A DNA stretch of 64,000 nt from positions 27,292-91,291 of the forward strand of contig NZ_SOPW01000012.1 in the NCBI RefSeq assembly GCF_004402015.1. The letters run 5' to 3'. The DNA comes from Filobacillus milosensis. Lineage in GTDB: Bacteria > Bacillota > Bacilli > Bacillales > Alkalibacillaceae. Shown piece after piece: positions 1 through 7,794 of this stretch (positions are counted from its first letter, which is position 1; every line of letters starts with the position of its first letter). A model generated the notes under the pieces. The model did no database searches and was not told the origin of the DNA. It saw only the letters and a program-made list of their open reading frames with translations. Made by a program: the position numbers and the translations under genes.

Positions 1-166
1 CGTTCATGACGTTGAGAAGTTTTTCCTCAGCTCGCTTAGACATCAATCCGAGTGAGTTTCCGTCCATATAAATCTGATTATCTTTTATGTAAAATTCATT
101 TTTAAATTTTGATAGTGAATCTTGCTCATCCAGTTTTTTAGCGAAAGTTTCTGTTGCTTCAAACAT
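1..166 (-). CDS. kynU: Kynureninase, N-terminal part (runs off the window)
   Basis: Partial gene on the minus strand; only the first 55 codons are inside the window. The start is ATG at 166, preceded by a strong AGGAGG-type ribosome site at about 172-178. The translation contains the stretch [17 protein letters not shown], which matches the conserved N-terminal segment of kynureninase, the PLP enzyme that cleaves kynurenine to anthranilate and alanine in tryptophan catabolism. The catalytic lysine lies outside the window and cannot be checked. It follows the c-di-GMP gene on the same strand but a terminator separates them. Another fold-type I PLP enzyme is possible but less likely. Confidence 0.75.
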   Translation of the reverse strand, partial: MFEATETFAKKLDEQDSLSKFKNEFYIKDNQIYMDGNSLGLMSKRAEEKLLNVMN

Positions 167-192
167 ACAATCCCTCCTAACCTCAATATATC

Positions 193-232
193 ATAAAAAT
201 AAAGAAGGGTGAGAAGATTAATCCCCTCACCC
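193..232 (-). terminator. Terminator after the PAS-GGDEF-EAL gene
   Basis: On the minus strand GGGTGAG (226-232) pairs with CTCACCC (207-213) across a 12-nt loop, followed by a T-rich run covering 193-206. The hairpin overlaps the stop codon of the upstream gene and separates it from kynU. Confidence 0.7.
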
Positions 233-2704
233 GAGCATAAATTCTTTAAATGTCTCTAAATCACAAGGCTTTGAAAAATAATAGCCTTGGAAATAAGCAC
301 AATTTAGTTTTTGTAAAAATTCAAGTTCTTCAGCTGTCTCAATGCCTTCAGCAATCATTGGGATATTAAGTTCACTTGTAAAGTTAGTAATCCCTTTTAA
401 TATCGCTTGATTTCGTTTGTTTAAATGGATGTCCTGGATGAATTGACGGTCAATTTTAAGGAAATCAATATTAAACATACTGACATGAGAAATGGATGAA
501 TACCCTGTACCAAAATCATCAAGCGCAAACCGAATCCCTAATTTTCTAAAGTCATTAATGGTTTTGTGAACAATTTCCGGGTCATGAATTAACGTTGTTT
601 CTGTAATTTCAAAAATGATATTCCTGGCATCAACTTGGAAATGATTTAATGTATTTTTGACGTTCGTAATAAATGAATGCCTTAAAAAACGTTTAGGAGA
701 TACGTTATTAGAAACTGTTAAATCGATCTGATAATCCATTTTCCAACGTTGAATGATTTCACATGTTCTTTTAAATACAAATTCATCAATTTGGTGGATG
801 AACCCTGACTGTTCCGCAATTGGAATAAAGGCGCTTGGCGGAATAAGCCCATGAACCGGATGCTTCCAACGCACTAGAGCTTCTGCGTAACTCGTTTGAG
901 GACTGTCTTTCTTCATAATTGGCTGCAAGTAAACATCAAGTTCATTATTCTCAACAGCAAAATACAAATCTTGTTCTAATTCATAATCATTAAATGTTCT
1001 TTTTTCAACGTTCTCTTCGAAGATTTGCCAAGAGTTTTTACCTGTTCCCTTTATATATCGCACAGCACGGTCTGCGTTGTTTATAAGCTCGTTAAGGTTT
1101 GAGCCGTGTTCAGGGTAGTGGGTGACACCTATACTTGAAGTGACTTGCAGTGGATATTCTTCAATAACCATTTTACGTTCTAGTGATGCTTTTAAACGGA
1201 TGGCAATATCGTCAATCGTTTCACCATCCCGGAGTTTATTAATCATAATAATAAACTCATCACCGTTTAATCGAGAAGCAATGCCTCGTTCTTCTACAAT
1301 ACTCTCAATTTTTGATCCAGTCATGACCAGTACTTTATCTCCAATGTCATGGCCTAGAGAGTCATTAATGGATTTAAAATTATCTAGATCCAAGTAAATC
1401 AGCCAAAACGGGTGCAATTTCTTTTGTGATAATAAGTTGTTAATATGTGATTCAAAGTTTCTGCGGTTTTTAAGTCCAGTCAGGTGATCGTGGTTTGTAA
1501 TGAATTCCATTTGCTGTTCATAAAGTTTTCGTTCTGTGAAATCAATTAGGATTCCGTCAATTTGTGAAATGCGACCTTCTTGATCAAAGATAGGGATCGC
1601 TTGTTCCTCAACCCATTTAATTTCTGAATCACGAGAGATAATTCTATATTCATGCTTCACTTTATCACCGCGAAGCATCTTTCGCCTATTTCTAGAAAAA
1701 CGTTTGAGGTCAGCTGGATGAATATAAGATGTCCAATTAAAGTCACTGTGATAAACATGTTCGACATTCACATTAATCATGCGCTCAATACCTTTAGAAA
1801 CATAATCGAGACGCTTGTTATCTAAATTAAAGGAACATACAATCATATCTAGTGAGTCATAGATTTTCTGAAGCCTCTCATGGTTTGCTTCAAGGCTGTA
1901 CTCCATATTCCGCAATTTAGTGACATCTTGAACAATCCCAATTAATCGTGTGACCCCTCCATTTTTATTGATGATACTATCCCCACGAACATGAAGAATT
2001 CGAACGTCATCATCTTCTGTCATGACGCGATAATCCATTTGGAAACTAGTGCCGTATTCAATAGCTTCTTCAAGAGCGGTTTTAAAACGATGATAATCTT
2101 TTTGATGAGTGACTGAGAGAATCTTCTCTAAATCTAACGGCTGTTTTTTCCATTCTTCACGATCGTAAATTTTGTAAACTGGGTCAGACCAGTGAATTTG
2201 ATTATTTGGTATATCAACTTCCCATGTGCCAATATTGGCTACTGCTTGTGCAGATACCAATTTGTCTTTAATGCTGGATAGATCGATTAAATTTCTTTCA
2301 GTTTCAATTAAGTCATGAACAATAGTAAATAAACCAATCACTTCGTTGTTTTCATAGATTGGTGTACTCGTAATTTTTACAGGGACTTCGTAACCCGTTT
2401 TATGTAAAACTTTAGAATAGTGTTTAACCGAGCGTCCATTTAACACTTTATAAAAATAATCTTTAGTAGTGTCTCGAAAGTTATCAACTAAGAACTGGTC
2501 AAAAGGCTGTAGTGACAAATCCGATGCATCGTAACCAAACATATGAGTGATTTGGTTATTGAAATCTATGATTTTGCCAGTGTGGTCTATGGTGATTATA
2601 CCGTCTGGAAAGTTCTTAAAAACGTTGTGGTACATGCGTAGTTGTGAATGGTCAAGGTGGTTTAGTTTTAGTGTTGTTTGATGCGTGAGATCCATCCCGG
2701 CCAT
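227..2704 (-). CDS. PAS-PAS-PAS-GGDEF-EAL cyclic-di-GMP signalling protein
   Basis: An 825-residue sensor enzyme of c-di-GMP turnover without obvious membrane segments, so probably cytosolic. Three PAS/PAC modules lie at about 22-140, 150-265 and 280-395, then a GGDEF domain (about 400-560) and an EAL domain (about 580-820). The EAL domain looks catalytically complete: EAL at 608-610, the N of SNNVSP, E in FEITE, DDFGTG at 729-734, K750 and AEGIE at 785-789. The cyclase signature is NGDEF (480-484) rather than GGDEF, and no RxxD inhibitory site precedes it. The protein is therefore more likely a phosphodiesterase with a regulatory GGDEF domain than a cyclase (inference). ATG at 2704 is used; an in-frame ATG three codons later is possible. 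Confidence 0.9.
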   Translation of the reverse strand: MAGMDLTHQTTLKLNHLDHSQLRMYHNVFKNFPDGIITIDHTGKIIDFNNQITHMFGYDASDLSLQPFDQFLVDNFRDTTKDYFYKVLNGRSVKHYSKVLHKTGYEVPVKITSTPIYENNEVIGLFTIVHDLIETERNLIDLSSIKDKLVSAQAVANIGTWEVDIPNNQIHWSDPVYKIYDREEWKKQPLDLEKILSVTHQKDYHRFKTALEEAIEYGTSFQMDYRVMTEDDDVRILHVRGDSIINKNGGVTRLIGIVQDVTKLRNMEYSLEANHERLQKIYDSLDMIVCSFNLDNKRLDYVSKGIERMINVNVEHVYHSDFNWTSYIHPADLKRFSRNRRKMLRGDKVKHEYRIISRDSEIKWVEEQAIPIFDQEGRISQIDGILIDFTERKLYEQQMEFITNHDHLTGLKNRRNFESHINNLLSQKKLHPFWLIYLDLDNFKSINDSLGHDIGDKVLVMTGSKIESIVEERGIASRLNGDEFIIMINKLRDGETIDDIAIRLKASLERKMVIEEYPLQVTSSIGVTHYPEHGSNLNELINNADRAVRYIKGTGKNSWQIFEENVEKRTFNDYELEQDLYFAVENNELDVYLQPIMKKDSPQTSYAEALVRWKHPVHGLIPPSAFIPIAEQSGFIHQIDEFVFKRTCEIIQRWKMDYQIDLTVSNNVSPKRFLRHSFITNVKNTLNHFQVDARNIIFEITETTLIHDPEIVHKTINDFRKLGIRFALDDFGTGYSSISHVSMFNIDFLKIDRQFIQDIHLNKRNQAILKGITNFTSELNIPMIAEGIETAEELEFLQKLNCAYFQGYYFSKPCDLETFKEFMLG

Positions 2705-2833
2705 AATAATTATTCCCCATCTCTATAAAACAATGATATAGTTATAAATACTTATGAAGTAGTATAGCATATCGGTGAGTTTTTTCCTATAAAATGTAGA
2801 TAGCTAATAGGTTTTATTCTGAAGAAATAAAGG

Positions 2834-2863
2834 TATAATATATTAATAATGATTATAATAAAA
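2834..2863 (+). promoter_or_regulatory. -10 element and Fur-like palindrome before the lipoprotein gene
   Basis: TATAAT lies at 2834-2839, about 55 nt before the lipoprotein start. It is followed at 2845-2863 by AATAATGATTATAATAAAA, which matches the classical Fur 19-mer at about 14 of 19 positions. The left half is good and the right half poor. The region is very AT-rich, so the match may be chance. Confidence 0.3.
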
Positions 2864-2895
2864 ATAGATCAGAATCAGAAAAAAGGAGTAGAGTA

Positions 2896-3336
2896 ATGAG
2901 AGCCATTATTATTTTGTTGATTTTCACGTTATTAGCAGGCTGTGGACTTATAGAAGAAGTGAATAATACGCTTGATTATGGTAAAGAAGCAAAAGACTAT
3001 GTCAGTACGATGGCGAGCTATCAAGATGATGTATCAACTTTCTTAAATAAAAAAGAATTAACACAAGAAGACTTTGAAGAATTAAAATCTATGATGGATG
3101 AAATTGAAGCGGAAGTGAAGGGCTTCAACGAACTTGAGCCACCGAGTGTAGCTGAAGGCGTTCATAACAAGATTGAGGAACAAAACAATCAAATTTTAGA
3201 AGCCATTGATGAAGCGAACCGCCAGATTGAGCAAGGCGAGTTTGATCAAAGTGCGTTTGAAAATCTGGAAATTGTTAAGTCTCTAGAAGAGTTAAAATCA
3301 TATAGAGAACAGATTGAAAACTTCATGAATAATTAA
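2896..3336 (+). CDS. Small secreted lipoprotein, DUF6376-like
   Basis: A 146-residue protein starting at ATG 2896 behind AAGGAG. The N-terminus is a short lipoprotein signal with the lipobox LLAGC (Cys at about residue 16), so the mature protein should be lipid-anchored on the outer face of the membrane. The rest is charged and probably all alpha-helical, with a long amphipathic stretch and many Glu and Gln residues. It resembles small Bacillus lipoproteins annotated as DUF6376; that family link is from memory and not certain. No enzymatic motif is visible. It stands alone and converges on the methionine gamma-lyase gene at a shared terminator. Function unknown. Confidence 0.8.
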   Translation: MRAIIILLIFTLLAGCGLIEEVNNTLDYGKEAKDYVSTMASYQDDVSTFLNKKELTQEDFEELKSMMDEIEAEVKGFNELEPPSVAEGVHNKIEEQNNQILEAIDEANRQIEQGEFDQSAFENLEIVKSLEELKSYREQIENFMNN

Positions 3337-3340
3337 GTGA

Positions 3341-3380
3341 AAAAGGTACTTGAGACGGGTCTCAAGTACCTTTTATTATT
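3341..3380. terminator. Bidirectional terminator between convergent genes
   Basis: A 15-bp perfect stem, AAAAGGTACTTGAGA (3341-3355) with its complement at 3360-3374, and a 4-nt loop. There is a T-rich tail on the plus side and an A-run that gives T on the minus side. It serves the lipoprotein gene and the convergent mdeA-like gene. Confidence 0.9.
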
Positions 3381-3381
3381 T

Positions 3382-4581
3382 TTACATTTTAGCTTCAGTT
3401 GCATTAACAGCGTTTAAGCTTTGTTCTAAGTCATTCCAAATATCTTCCCATGCTTCTAAACCGCATGACATACGAATAAGTGTGTTAGAAATACCCATTT
3501 TTTCACGTGTTTCTTCAGGTACAACAGCGTGAGTCATTGAAGCGGGGTGTTGGATGATTGTTTCTGCATCCCCAAGACTAACAGCAATCTTTAAGAATGA
3601 TAAACGGTTAAGGAATTGCTGTGCCTCTTTTTTATCACCTTTTACTTCAAACGCAATGACACCTGCACCCAGTTTCATTTGTTTTTGAGCAATTTCATAA
3701 TCTGGATTGTCTCGGTCAAATGGATAATAAACATTTTTAACATTTGGATGAGCTTTTAACTGATCAACAATCGTTTCAGCTGTTTGTGAATGACGTTCCA
3801 TACGGATTGGTAACGTTTTTAAACCTCGAAGGAGTAGCCAAGCATCAAATGGTGACATCGCTCCACCAATGTCTTTTTGTGTCGTCATAGCTACTTCTGA
3901 GATAAATTCTTCTTTACCTACTAATAAACCGGCAACCACATCCCCATGACCACCAATGTACTTAGTCGCACTGTGAATAACGATATCACAACCAAGATCT
4001 AGTGGACGTTGTAGATAAGGGCTTGAGAATGTGTTGTCTACAACAACTGGAATATCGTATTCTTTCGCCACACGCGCCACCATTTCAAGATCGATAACTT
4101 TCATCGTTGGGTTGATTGGTGTTTCGACATAAATACAACTTGTCTCAGGTAAAATATGTTCTCGAATTTGTTCTTCGCTATCCATTGAAATGAAATCGGA
4201 CTTAATATTATATTTGTCTTCCATTAAAGTCAAAAGACCAAATGTACAACCATATAAGCCTTGTGAACATAGAATATGGTCATTCGCTTTTGTTAAAGCA
4301 ATTAATGTTGCAGAAACGGCAGCCATTCCTGTAGCAAACCCAAGGCCGGCTTCACCATTTTCTAAAGCAGCAATACGTTCTTGTAGTGCTGAGACTGTCG
4401 GATTACCTAAACGGCCATAAATGTAACCGTCTTCTTCACCAGCGAAACGGCGTTCACCTTGTTCTGCCGATTCAAATGTAAAAGTTGAAGTTTGGTAGAT
4501 TGGTGTGGATAAGCTTCCTAAATGATCCTTAGAATCGTATCCAACGTGTACAACTTCTGTTTCAAAATTTCTTTTCTTCAT
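3382..4581 (-). CDS. mdeA: Methionine gamma-lyase (Cys/Met metabolism PLP enzyme)
   Basis: A 399-residue PLP-dependent trans-sulfuration family enzyme. Start chosen at ATG 4581 (MKKRNF), 8 nt after AAGGGGG; a longer reading to 4611 lacks such a site. The PLP lysine is K207 in SATKY. The segment LYGCTF (residues 109-114) carries the cysteine typical of methionine gamma-lyases, which convert methionine to methanethiol, ammonia and 2-oxobutyrate. Cystathionine gamma-synthase and gamma-lyase usually lack this cysteine. This favours methionine catabolism, but the related activities cannot be excluded from sequence alone. The gene is monocistronic, with its own terminator, and has a cre-like site in its promoter region. 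Confidence 0.85.
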   Translation of the reverse strand: MKKRNFETEVVHVGYDSKDHLGSLSTPIYQTSTFTFESAEQGERRFAGEEDGYIYGRLGNPTVSALQERIAALENGEAGLGFATGMAAVSATLIALTKANDHILCSQGLYGCTFGLLTLMEDKYNIKSDFISMDSEEQIREHILPETSCIYVETPINPTMKVIDLEMVARVAKEYDIPVVVDNTFSSPYLQRPLDLGCDIVIHSATKYIGGHGDVVAGLLVGKEEFISEVAMTTQKDIGGAMSPFDAWLLLRGLKTLPIRMERHSQTAETIVDQLKAHPNVKNVYYPFDRDNPDYEIAQKQMKLGAGVIAFEVKGDKKEAQQFLNRLSFLKIAVSLGDAETIIQHPASMTHAVVPEETREKMGISNTLIRMSCGLEAWEDIWNDLEQSLNAVNATEAKM

Positions 4582-4627
4582 GTATTTATCCCCCTTACCC
4601 ATGTTAAACAAAATCTCACTATCTAAT

Positions 4628-4657
4628 ATTGTAACATAAAAACTGTAAGCGCTTTCT
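4628..4657 (-). promoter_or_regulatory. Promoter region of mdeA with a cre-like (CcpA) site
   Basis: On the minus strand TACAAT (4628-4633) is a plausible -10 box. The -35 position is overlapped by TGTAAGCGCTTTCT (4644-4657, read on the plus strand), which fits the catabolite-responsive consensus TGWAANCGNTNWCA at 13 of 14 positions. A cre at -35 normally means CcpA repression. The consensus is established; its use here is inference. Confidence 0.55.
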
Positions 4658-4670
4658 TAATTTTAAGATA

Positions 4671-4690
4671 AAAACGGGGACTAATCCCCG
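4671..4690 (-). terminator. Terminator after rarD
   Basis: CGGGG/CCCCG stem with a 6-nt loop, followed on the minus strand by TTTTTATC. It sits directly after the rarD stop codon and upstream of the mdeA promoter. Confidence 0.7.
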
Positions 4691-4691
4691 C

Positions 4692-5591
4692 TTAAGCTGC
4701 TTTGCTATGTTTTCGTTTTAATGTTCTAATTCGTTCATAGGAATAAAGGATTAGTCCGATCCAAATTAGGGTAAAGGTAATAGCGTGAACTTGTGTAAAT
4801 GTTTCATTAAATAGAAATACACCTAGTAATAACATTATCGTCGGTGCGAAATACTGTAAAAATCCAACTAAGGATAGTGGAATGCGTTTAGCACCTTGCC
4901 CGAACAATAGAAGGGGAAGAGCGGTTGCAAGCCCGGTTCCTAATAGGACAAATCCTTCCCAACTAAAGCCAAGAGCTCCGAACTGATTAACTTGTAGATA
5001 AGTAATATAAACGATTGCAACTGGAGCTACAATTAAGGTCTCAATGGCCAACCCAAATATAGGATTTAAATCTACTGTTTTCTTTAATAGACCATAGAAT
5101 GCAAAAGTGATGGCCATGCCTAGAGCAGCCCATGGGACAGACCCGAAGTTGTAAGTCATATAGAATACACCTAAAAAGGCAAATCCAATCGCTACCCATT
5201 GAAGTTTTGAGAATCGCTCTCTTAGAAAAATAATACCGAAAAAGATACTGATTAATGGGTTGATATAATAACCGAGACTTGCATCAAGCACACGGTCAGA
5301 GTTAACCGCCCAAATAAATATCACCCAGTTCAAACTGATTACTAAACCAGCGGCTGAGATACCGAGGAATTTTTTCTTATCCGAAATGATTTGGCGCCAC
5401 TCGCCAATAAAGAGGTTCCATCTGCGAATAACTATAATAAATAAGATCATAAATACAAATGACCATAAAATGCGGTGGGCTAAAATTTCCCATGCTGGTA
5501 CATGTTCAACAAGTTTCCAATAGAGGGGAAGGAATCCCCAAATGATATACGCGCTAGAAGCGTAAATGGTACCTAAACGCTCTTCTGTCAT
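4692..5591 (-). CDS. rarD: EamA-family transporter RarD
   Basis: A 299-residue integral membrane protein of the drug/metabolite transporter superfamily with about ten hydrophobic segments in two EamA repeats. The opening GTIYASSAYIIWGFLPLYWK followed by HRILWSF is typical of RarD. Family members export small molecules, but the substrate is unknown. Start chosen at ATG 5591 (MTEERLG). The open frame extends to 5657, but that extension overlaps a TTGACT-containing promoter-like stretch and adds a charged leader absent from relatives. An ATG three codons upstream (5600) is also possible. The gene is divergent from the IscA-like gene. Confidence 0.85.
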   Translation of the reverse strand: MTEERLGTIYASSAYIIWGFLPLYWKLVEHVPAWEILAHRILWSFVFMILFIIVIRRWNLFIGEWRQIISDKKKFLGISAAGLVISLNWVIFIWAVNSDRVLDASLGYYINPLISIFFGIIFLRERFSKLQWVAIGFAFLGVFYMTYNFGSVPWAALGMAITFAFYGLLKKTVDLNPIFGLAIETLIVAPVAIVYITYLQVNQFGALGFSWEGFVLLGTGLATALPLLLFGQGAKRIPLSLVGFLQYFAPTIMLLLGVFLFNETFTQVHAITFTLIWIGLILYSYERIRTLKRKHSKAA

Positions 5592-5724
5592 GAGTAACAT
5601 CTTCTTTCTATGTATATATGATTTCTGAATTCTAATACAGTCAACCAACTTTTTCAATAAACATGCTTACGTTTGTTGTTTGTAAATGATTTCGTTAAAC
5701 TATCTATATAAGGAGGCCGTACAT

Positions 5725-6015
5725 TTGAATATTCATATTAGTGATGAAGCAGTTAATTGGTTTAAAGATGAAATGGATTTAGTAGAAGGTGATGTTGTTC
5801 GTTTCTTTCCGAAATACGGTGGAACAAGTGATTTCCAAGACGGTTTTTCCATTGGGTTAGAACCCGGTCGCGCTGACGTTGCAGGAGTAGAAGAAGAAAA
5901 ACAGAACATTATATTTCAAATTGATGAAAAAGATGAATGGTTTTTTAAGGAACAAGATTTATATATTGATATTAAAGAGGGCGAGCTCGTGTTTTCGAAC
6001 GAGTCGATCGAGTAA
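5725..6015 (+). CDS. HesB/IscA-fold protein lacking cysteines (YneR-like)
   Basis: A 96-residue protein with the single-domain iron-sulfur biogenesis (HesB/YadR/YfhF) fold signature, for example FPKYGGTSDFQDGFSIGL. It has no cysteine at all, so it cannot be a classical A-type Fe-S carrier that uses three Cys ligands. The Bacillus YneR subfamily has the same property and no firmly assigned role. Start chosen at TTG 5725, 7-8 nt after a perfect AAGGAGG; the open frame runs further upstream without a ribosome site. It is followed 15 nt later by an unrecognised gene and may be co-transcribed with it. Confidence 0.8.
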   Translation: MNIHISDEAVNWFKDEMDLVEGDVVRFFPKYGGTSDFQDGFSIGLEPGRADVAGVEEEKQNIIFQIDEKDEWFFKEQDLYIDIKEGELVFSNESIE

Positions 6016-6030
6016 TTTAGGAGGATTTCC

Positions 6031-6471
6031 ATGGCTTGGACAAGAGAGGAAGCCTTTGATTTCTTAAAAACAGTTTATAACGATGAAGTTATGCAAGATG
6101 AAAAACGGCGAATTTTTAAAATGTTGAACCGTCAATTGTATGAACGTTTGGATGACTTGGCGATTAATAATGCCATATCTGAACGTGCCGAAAAACAATT
6201 ATACTTTTTTAAAGAATTTACGTTCATGCCTGGCGATAATATTTTTCAATCGATACGTTATTTGTTTTTAATGGCGCGAGGTGAGAAAGAACGTGAAAGG
6301 CAAATCACAGAACGACACTTAGACCGCATTTATAAATCGTTATTCCAAGCAGCGGGTATGAAAAATCCGGTCATTCCTGAATCATTTTGGGAGACACCAT
6401 TAGGGATTGCATGCACGATTGCCGAGAATGGGGTTGAAGAGGTTTACCCTATATTAGATGAAATGAAATAA
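6031..6471 (+). CDS. Conserved-looking hypothetical protein, 146 aa
   Basis: I do not recognise this family. The gene starts at ATG 6031 with GGAGG 8 nt upstream and follows the IscA-like gene after 15 nt, so the two probably form an operon. The product is a soluble, charged, mostly helical protein without signal peptide, membrane segment, cysteine cluster or nucleotide motif. A hydrophobic patch (FQSIRYLFLMARGEK) lies near the middle. The coding pattern and ribosome site are convincing and a terminator follows immediately. Function unknown. Confidence 0.75.
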   Translation: MAWTREEAFDFLKTVYNDEVMQDEKRRIFKMLNRQLYERLDDLAINNAISERAEKQLYFFKEFTFMPGDNIFQSIRYLFLMARGEKERERQITERHLDRIYKSLFQAAGMKNPVIPESFWETPLGIACTIAENGVEEVYPILDEMK

Positions 6472-6502
6472 TCCTTCTCCACGATGGTGGGGAGGGATTT
6501 TT
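6472..6502 (+). terminator. Terminator after the yneR-like operon
   Basis: CCTTCTCCAC pairs imperfectly with GTGGGGAGG across a GATG loop, followed by GATTTTTTG. Confidence 0.7.
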
Positions 6503-6605
6503 TGTTTGATGTCATGAAAAAGACCAATAGAAAGTATTTTTGTGACTGGAGAAGTATCATTTCCTCCGTCCATCGACCGATTTTGATTATAAGCTTCGAT
6601 TTACA

Positions 6606-6635
6606 TTGACTTAGAAGGTCATCCTCGCATATATT
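6606..6635 (+). promoter_or_regulatory. Putative sigma-A promoter of the ArsR-like regulator
   Basis: TTGACT (6606-6611) and TATATT (6630-6635) with an 18-nt spacer, about 50 nt before the regulator start. Confidence 0.5.
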
Positions 6636-6687
6636 TATATTAACATCGAAACAGTTATTTAATCATTATCGTAAAGGGTGTTTGAAT

Positions 6688-7713
6688 ATGTCGCAAAAGG
6701 AAACGATTACTATACAAAATTCACTTGCACTAGATTGTTTATCTCTAATGTACAGAGTGACTAATGTTGACGTTGTGATTGATGAAGATATGGATAAAAG
6801 AGTTGCTCGCAACGATGAAGTTGAGCAATGGGTTAAACATGTCGCTGAGCAATTGGATGATGAGTGGAAAAAAGAATTTGAAGTGTTTTTTAATAGTGAG
6901 AGTTATATTGCCATATCAACGATTACTCATATAATTAGACACCAAGTTCATGAAACTGTGCCTCAATATATTAACATGCTAAAAAACATTGATGTTCAAA
7001 CGCTATCAAATGGTTTTTTAAATGTTGGAATGAATCCGGATTATAAAGAAGTAGATTTTGAATCAACAGATCAAACATTACAAACTATACAAAAATTAAA
7101 CCTGGTCGAAGAGGAAAAGTGGAAGTTACTATACTTAATTCACGATGGAGAACACACTAAACAGCGTCTAATCAAGTTAATTGAGTATTTCTACGAACAT
7201 TTTTATAAAAATCGAGAAGATGAGTTTTATAGAAAACAGGAACGATATTTACAACAGTTGCACTCCGATGATTCAAAGTTAATTAAATTACTTAATAACT
7301 ACGGGGGTCTTCAAGGTGGAAAAGATGTCCTGCTATTTCCATCTTATTGTCTCAATACAGGTGTCATCATTGCTCAAATTGCGTCTGAAGAGCCATTGAT
7401 TTGTGTACTTGGATTGGAGCGCTTAAATGCTTTTGTTAAAGAAACTGATGACAAGGAAACCTTGGAGTTACTAAGAGTATTAACAGATGAACGACGCTTT
7501 AAGTTGTTGCAATTATTAAGTAAAAGACCATGCTATGGTTATGAATTGGCCCAAGAATTAAAAATTTCGAACTCGACTATATCTCACCATTTATCTACCT
7601 TATTAACCCATCAATTTGTTGAATCAAAACGCGTAGAAAATAAAGTTTATTATCAAACAAATAAAGAGGAAATAAAACAGGTCCTTGATCAATTTCAGTC
7701 ATTGTTTAATTAA
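6688..7713 (+). CDS. ArsR-type winged-helix transcriptional regulator
   Basis: A 341-residue regulator. The last 80 residues form an ArsR winged helix: LRVLTDERRFKLLQLLSKRP, then YELAQELKISNSTISHHLSTL as the recognition region, then the wing with NKVYYQTNKEE. The 250-residue N-terminal part is helical and probably senses a ligand or mediates oligomerisation. It has no metal-binding cysteine motif of the classical ArsR kind. Start chosen at ATG 6688 after AAAGGGTG; a TTG two codons upstream (6682) is also in frame. The exporter gene follows 81 nt downstream, with inverted repeats in between. The pairing suggests that the regulator controls the exporter (inference). Confidence 0.8.
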   Translation: MSQKETITIQNSLALDCLSLMYRVTNVDVVIDEDMDKRVARNDEVEQWVKHVAEQLDDEWKKEFEVFFNSESYIAISTITHIIRHQVHETVPQYINMLKNIDVQTLSNGFLNVGMNPDYKEVDFESTDQTLQTIQKLNLVEEEKWKLLYLIHDGEHTKQRLIKLIEYFYEHFYKNREDEFYRKQERYLQQLHSDDSKLIKLLNNYGGLQGGKDVLLFPSYCLNTGVIIAQIASEEPLICVLGLERLNAFVKETDDKETLELLRVLTDERRFKLLQLLSKRPCYGYELAQELKISNSTISHHLSTLLTHQFVESKRVENKVYYQTNKEEIKQVLDQFQSLFN

Positions 7714-7732
7714 GAAAGGGTGGGCTTTCTTA
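7711..7732 (+). other. Perfect inverted repeat at the end of the regulator gene
   Basis: TAAGAAAG (7711-7718) and CTTTCTTA (7725-7732) with a 6-nt loop. It overlaps the TAA stop codon of the regulator. No T-run follows, so it is not a standard terminator. It could be an mRNA processing hairpin or part of an operator. Confidence 0.45.
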
Positions 7733-7738
7733 TGACCG

Positions 7739-7762
7739 AACATTCGATGTATATAGAATGTT
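7739..7762 (+). promoter_or_regulatory. Candidate operator before the MFS gene
   Basis: AACATTC (7739-7745) and GAATGTT (7756-7762) form a perfect 7-bp inverted repeat with a 10-nt spacer, 33 nt before the exporter start. Its position between a winged-helix regulator and the transporter fits an operator site, but no binding motif for this regulator is known to me. Confidence 0.45.
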
Positions 7763-7794
7763 TAATTTAATATAAATAAAAAGGGGTGTTGTTT

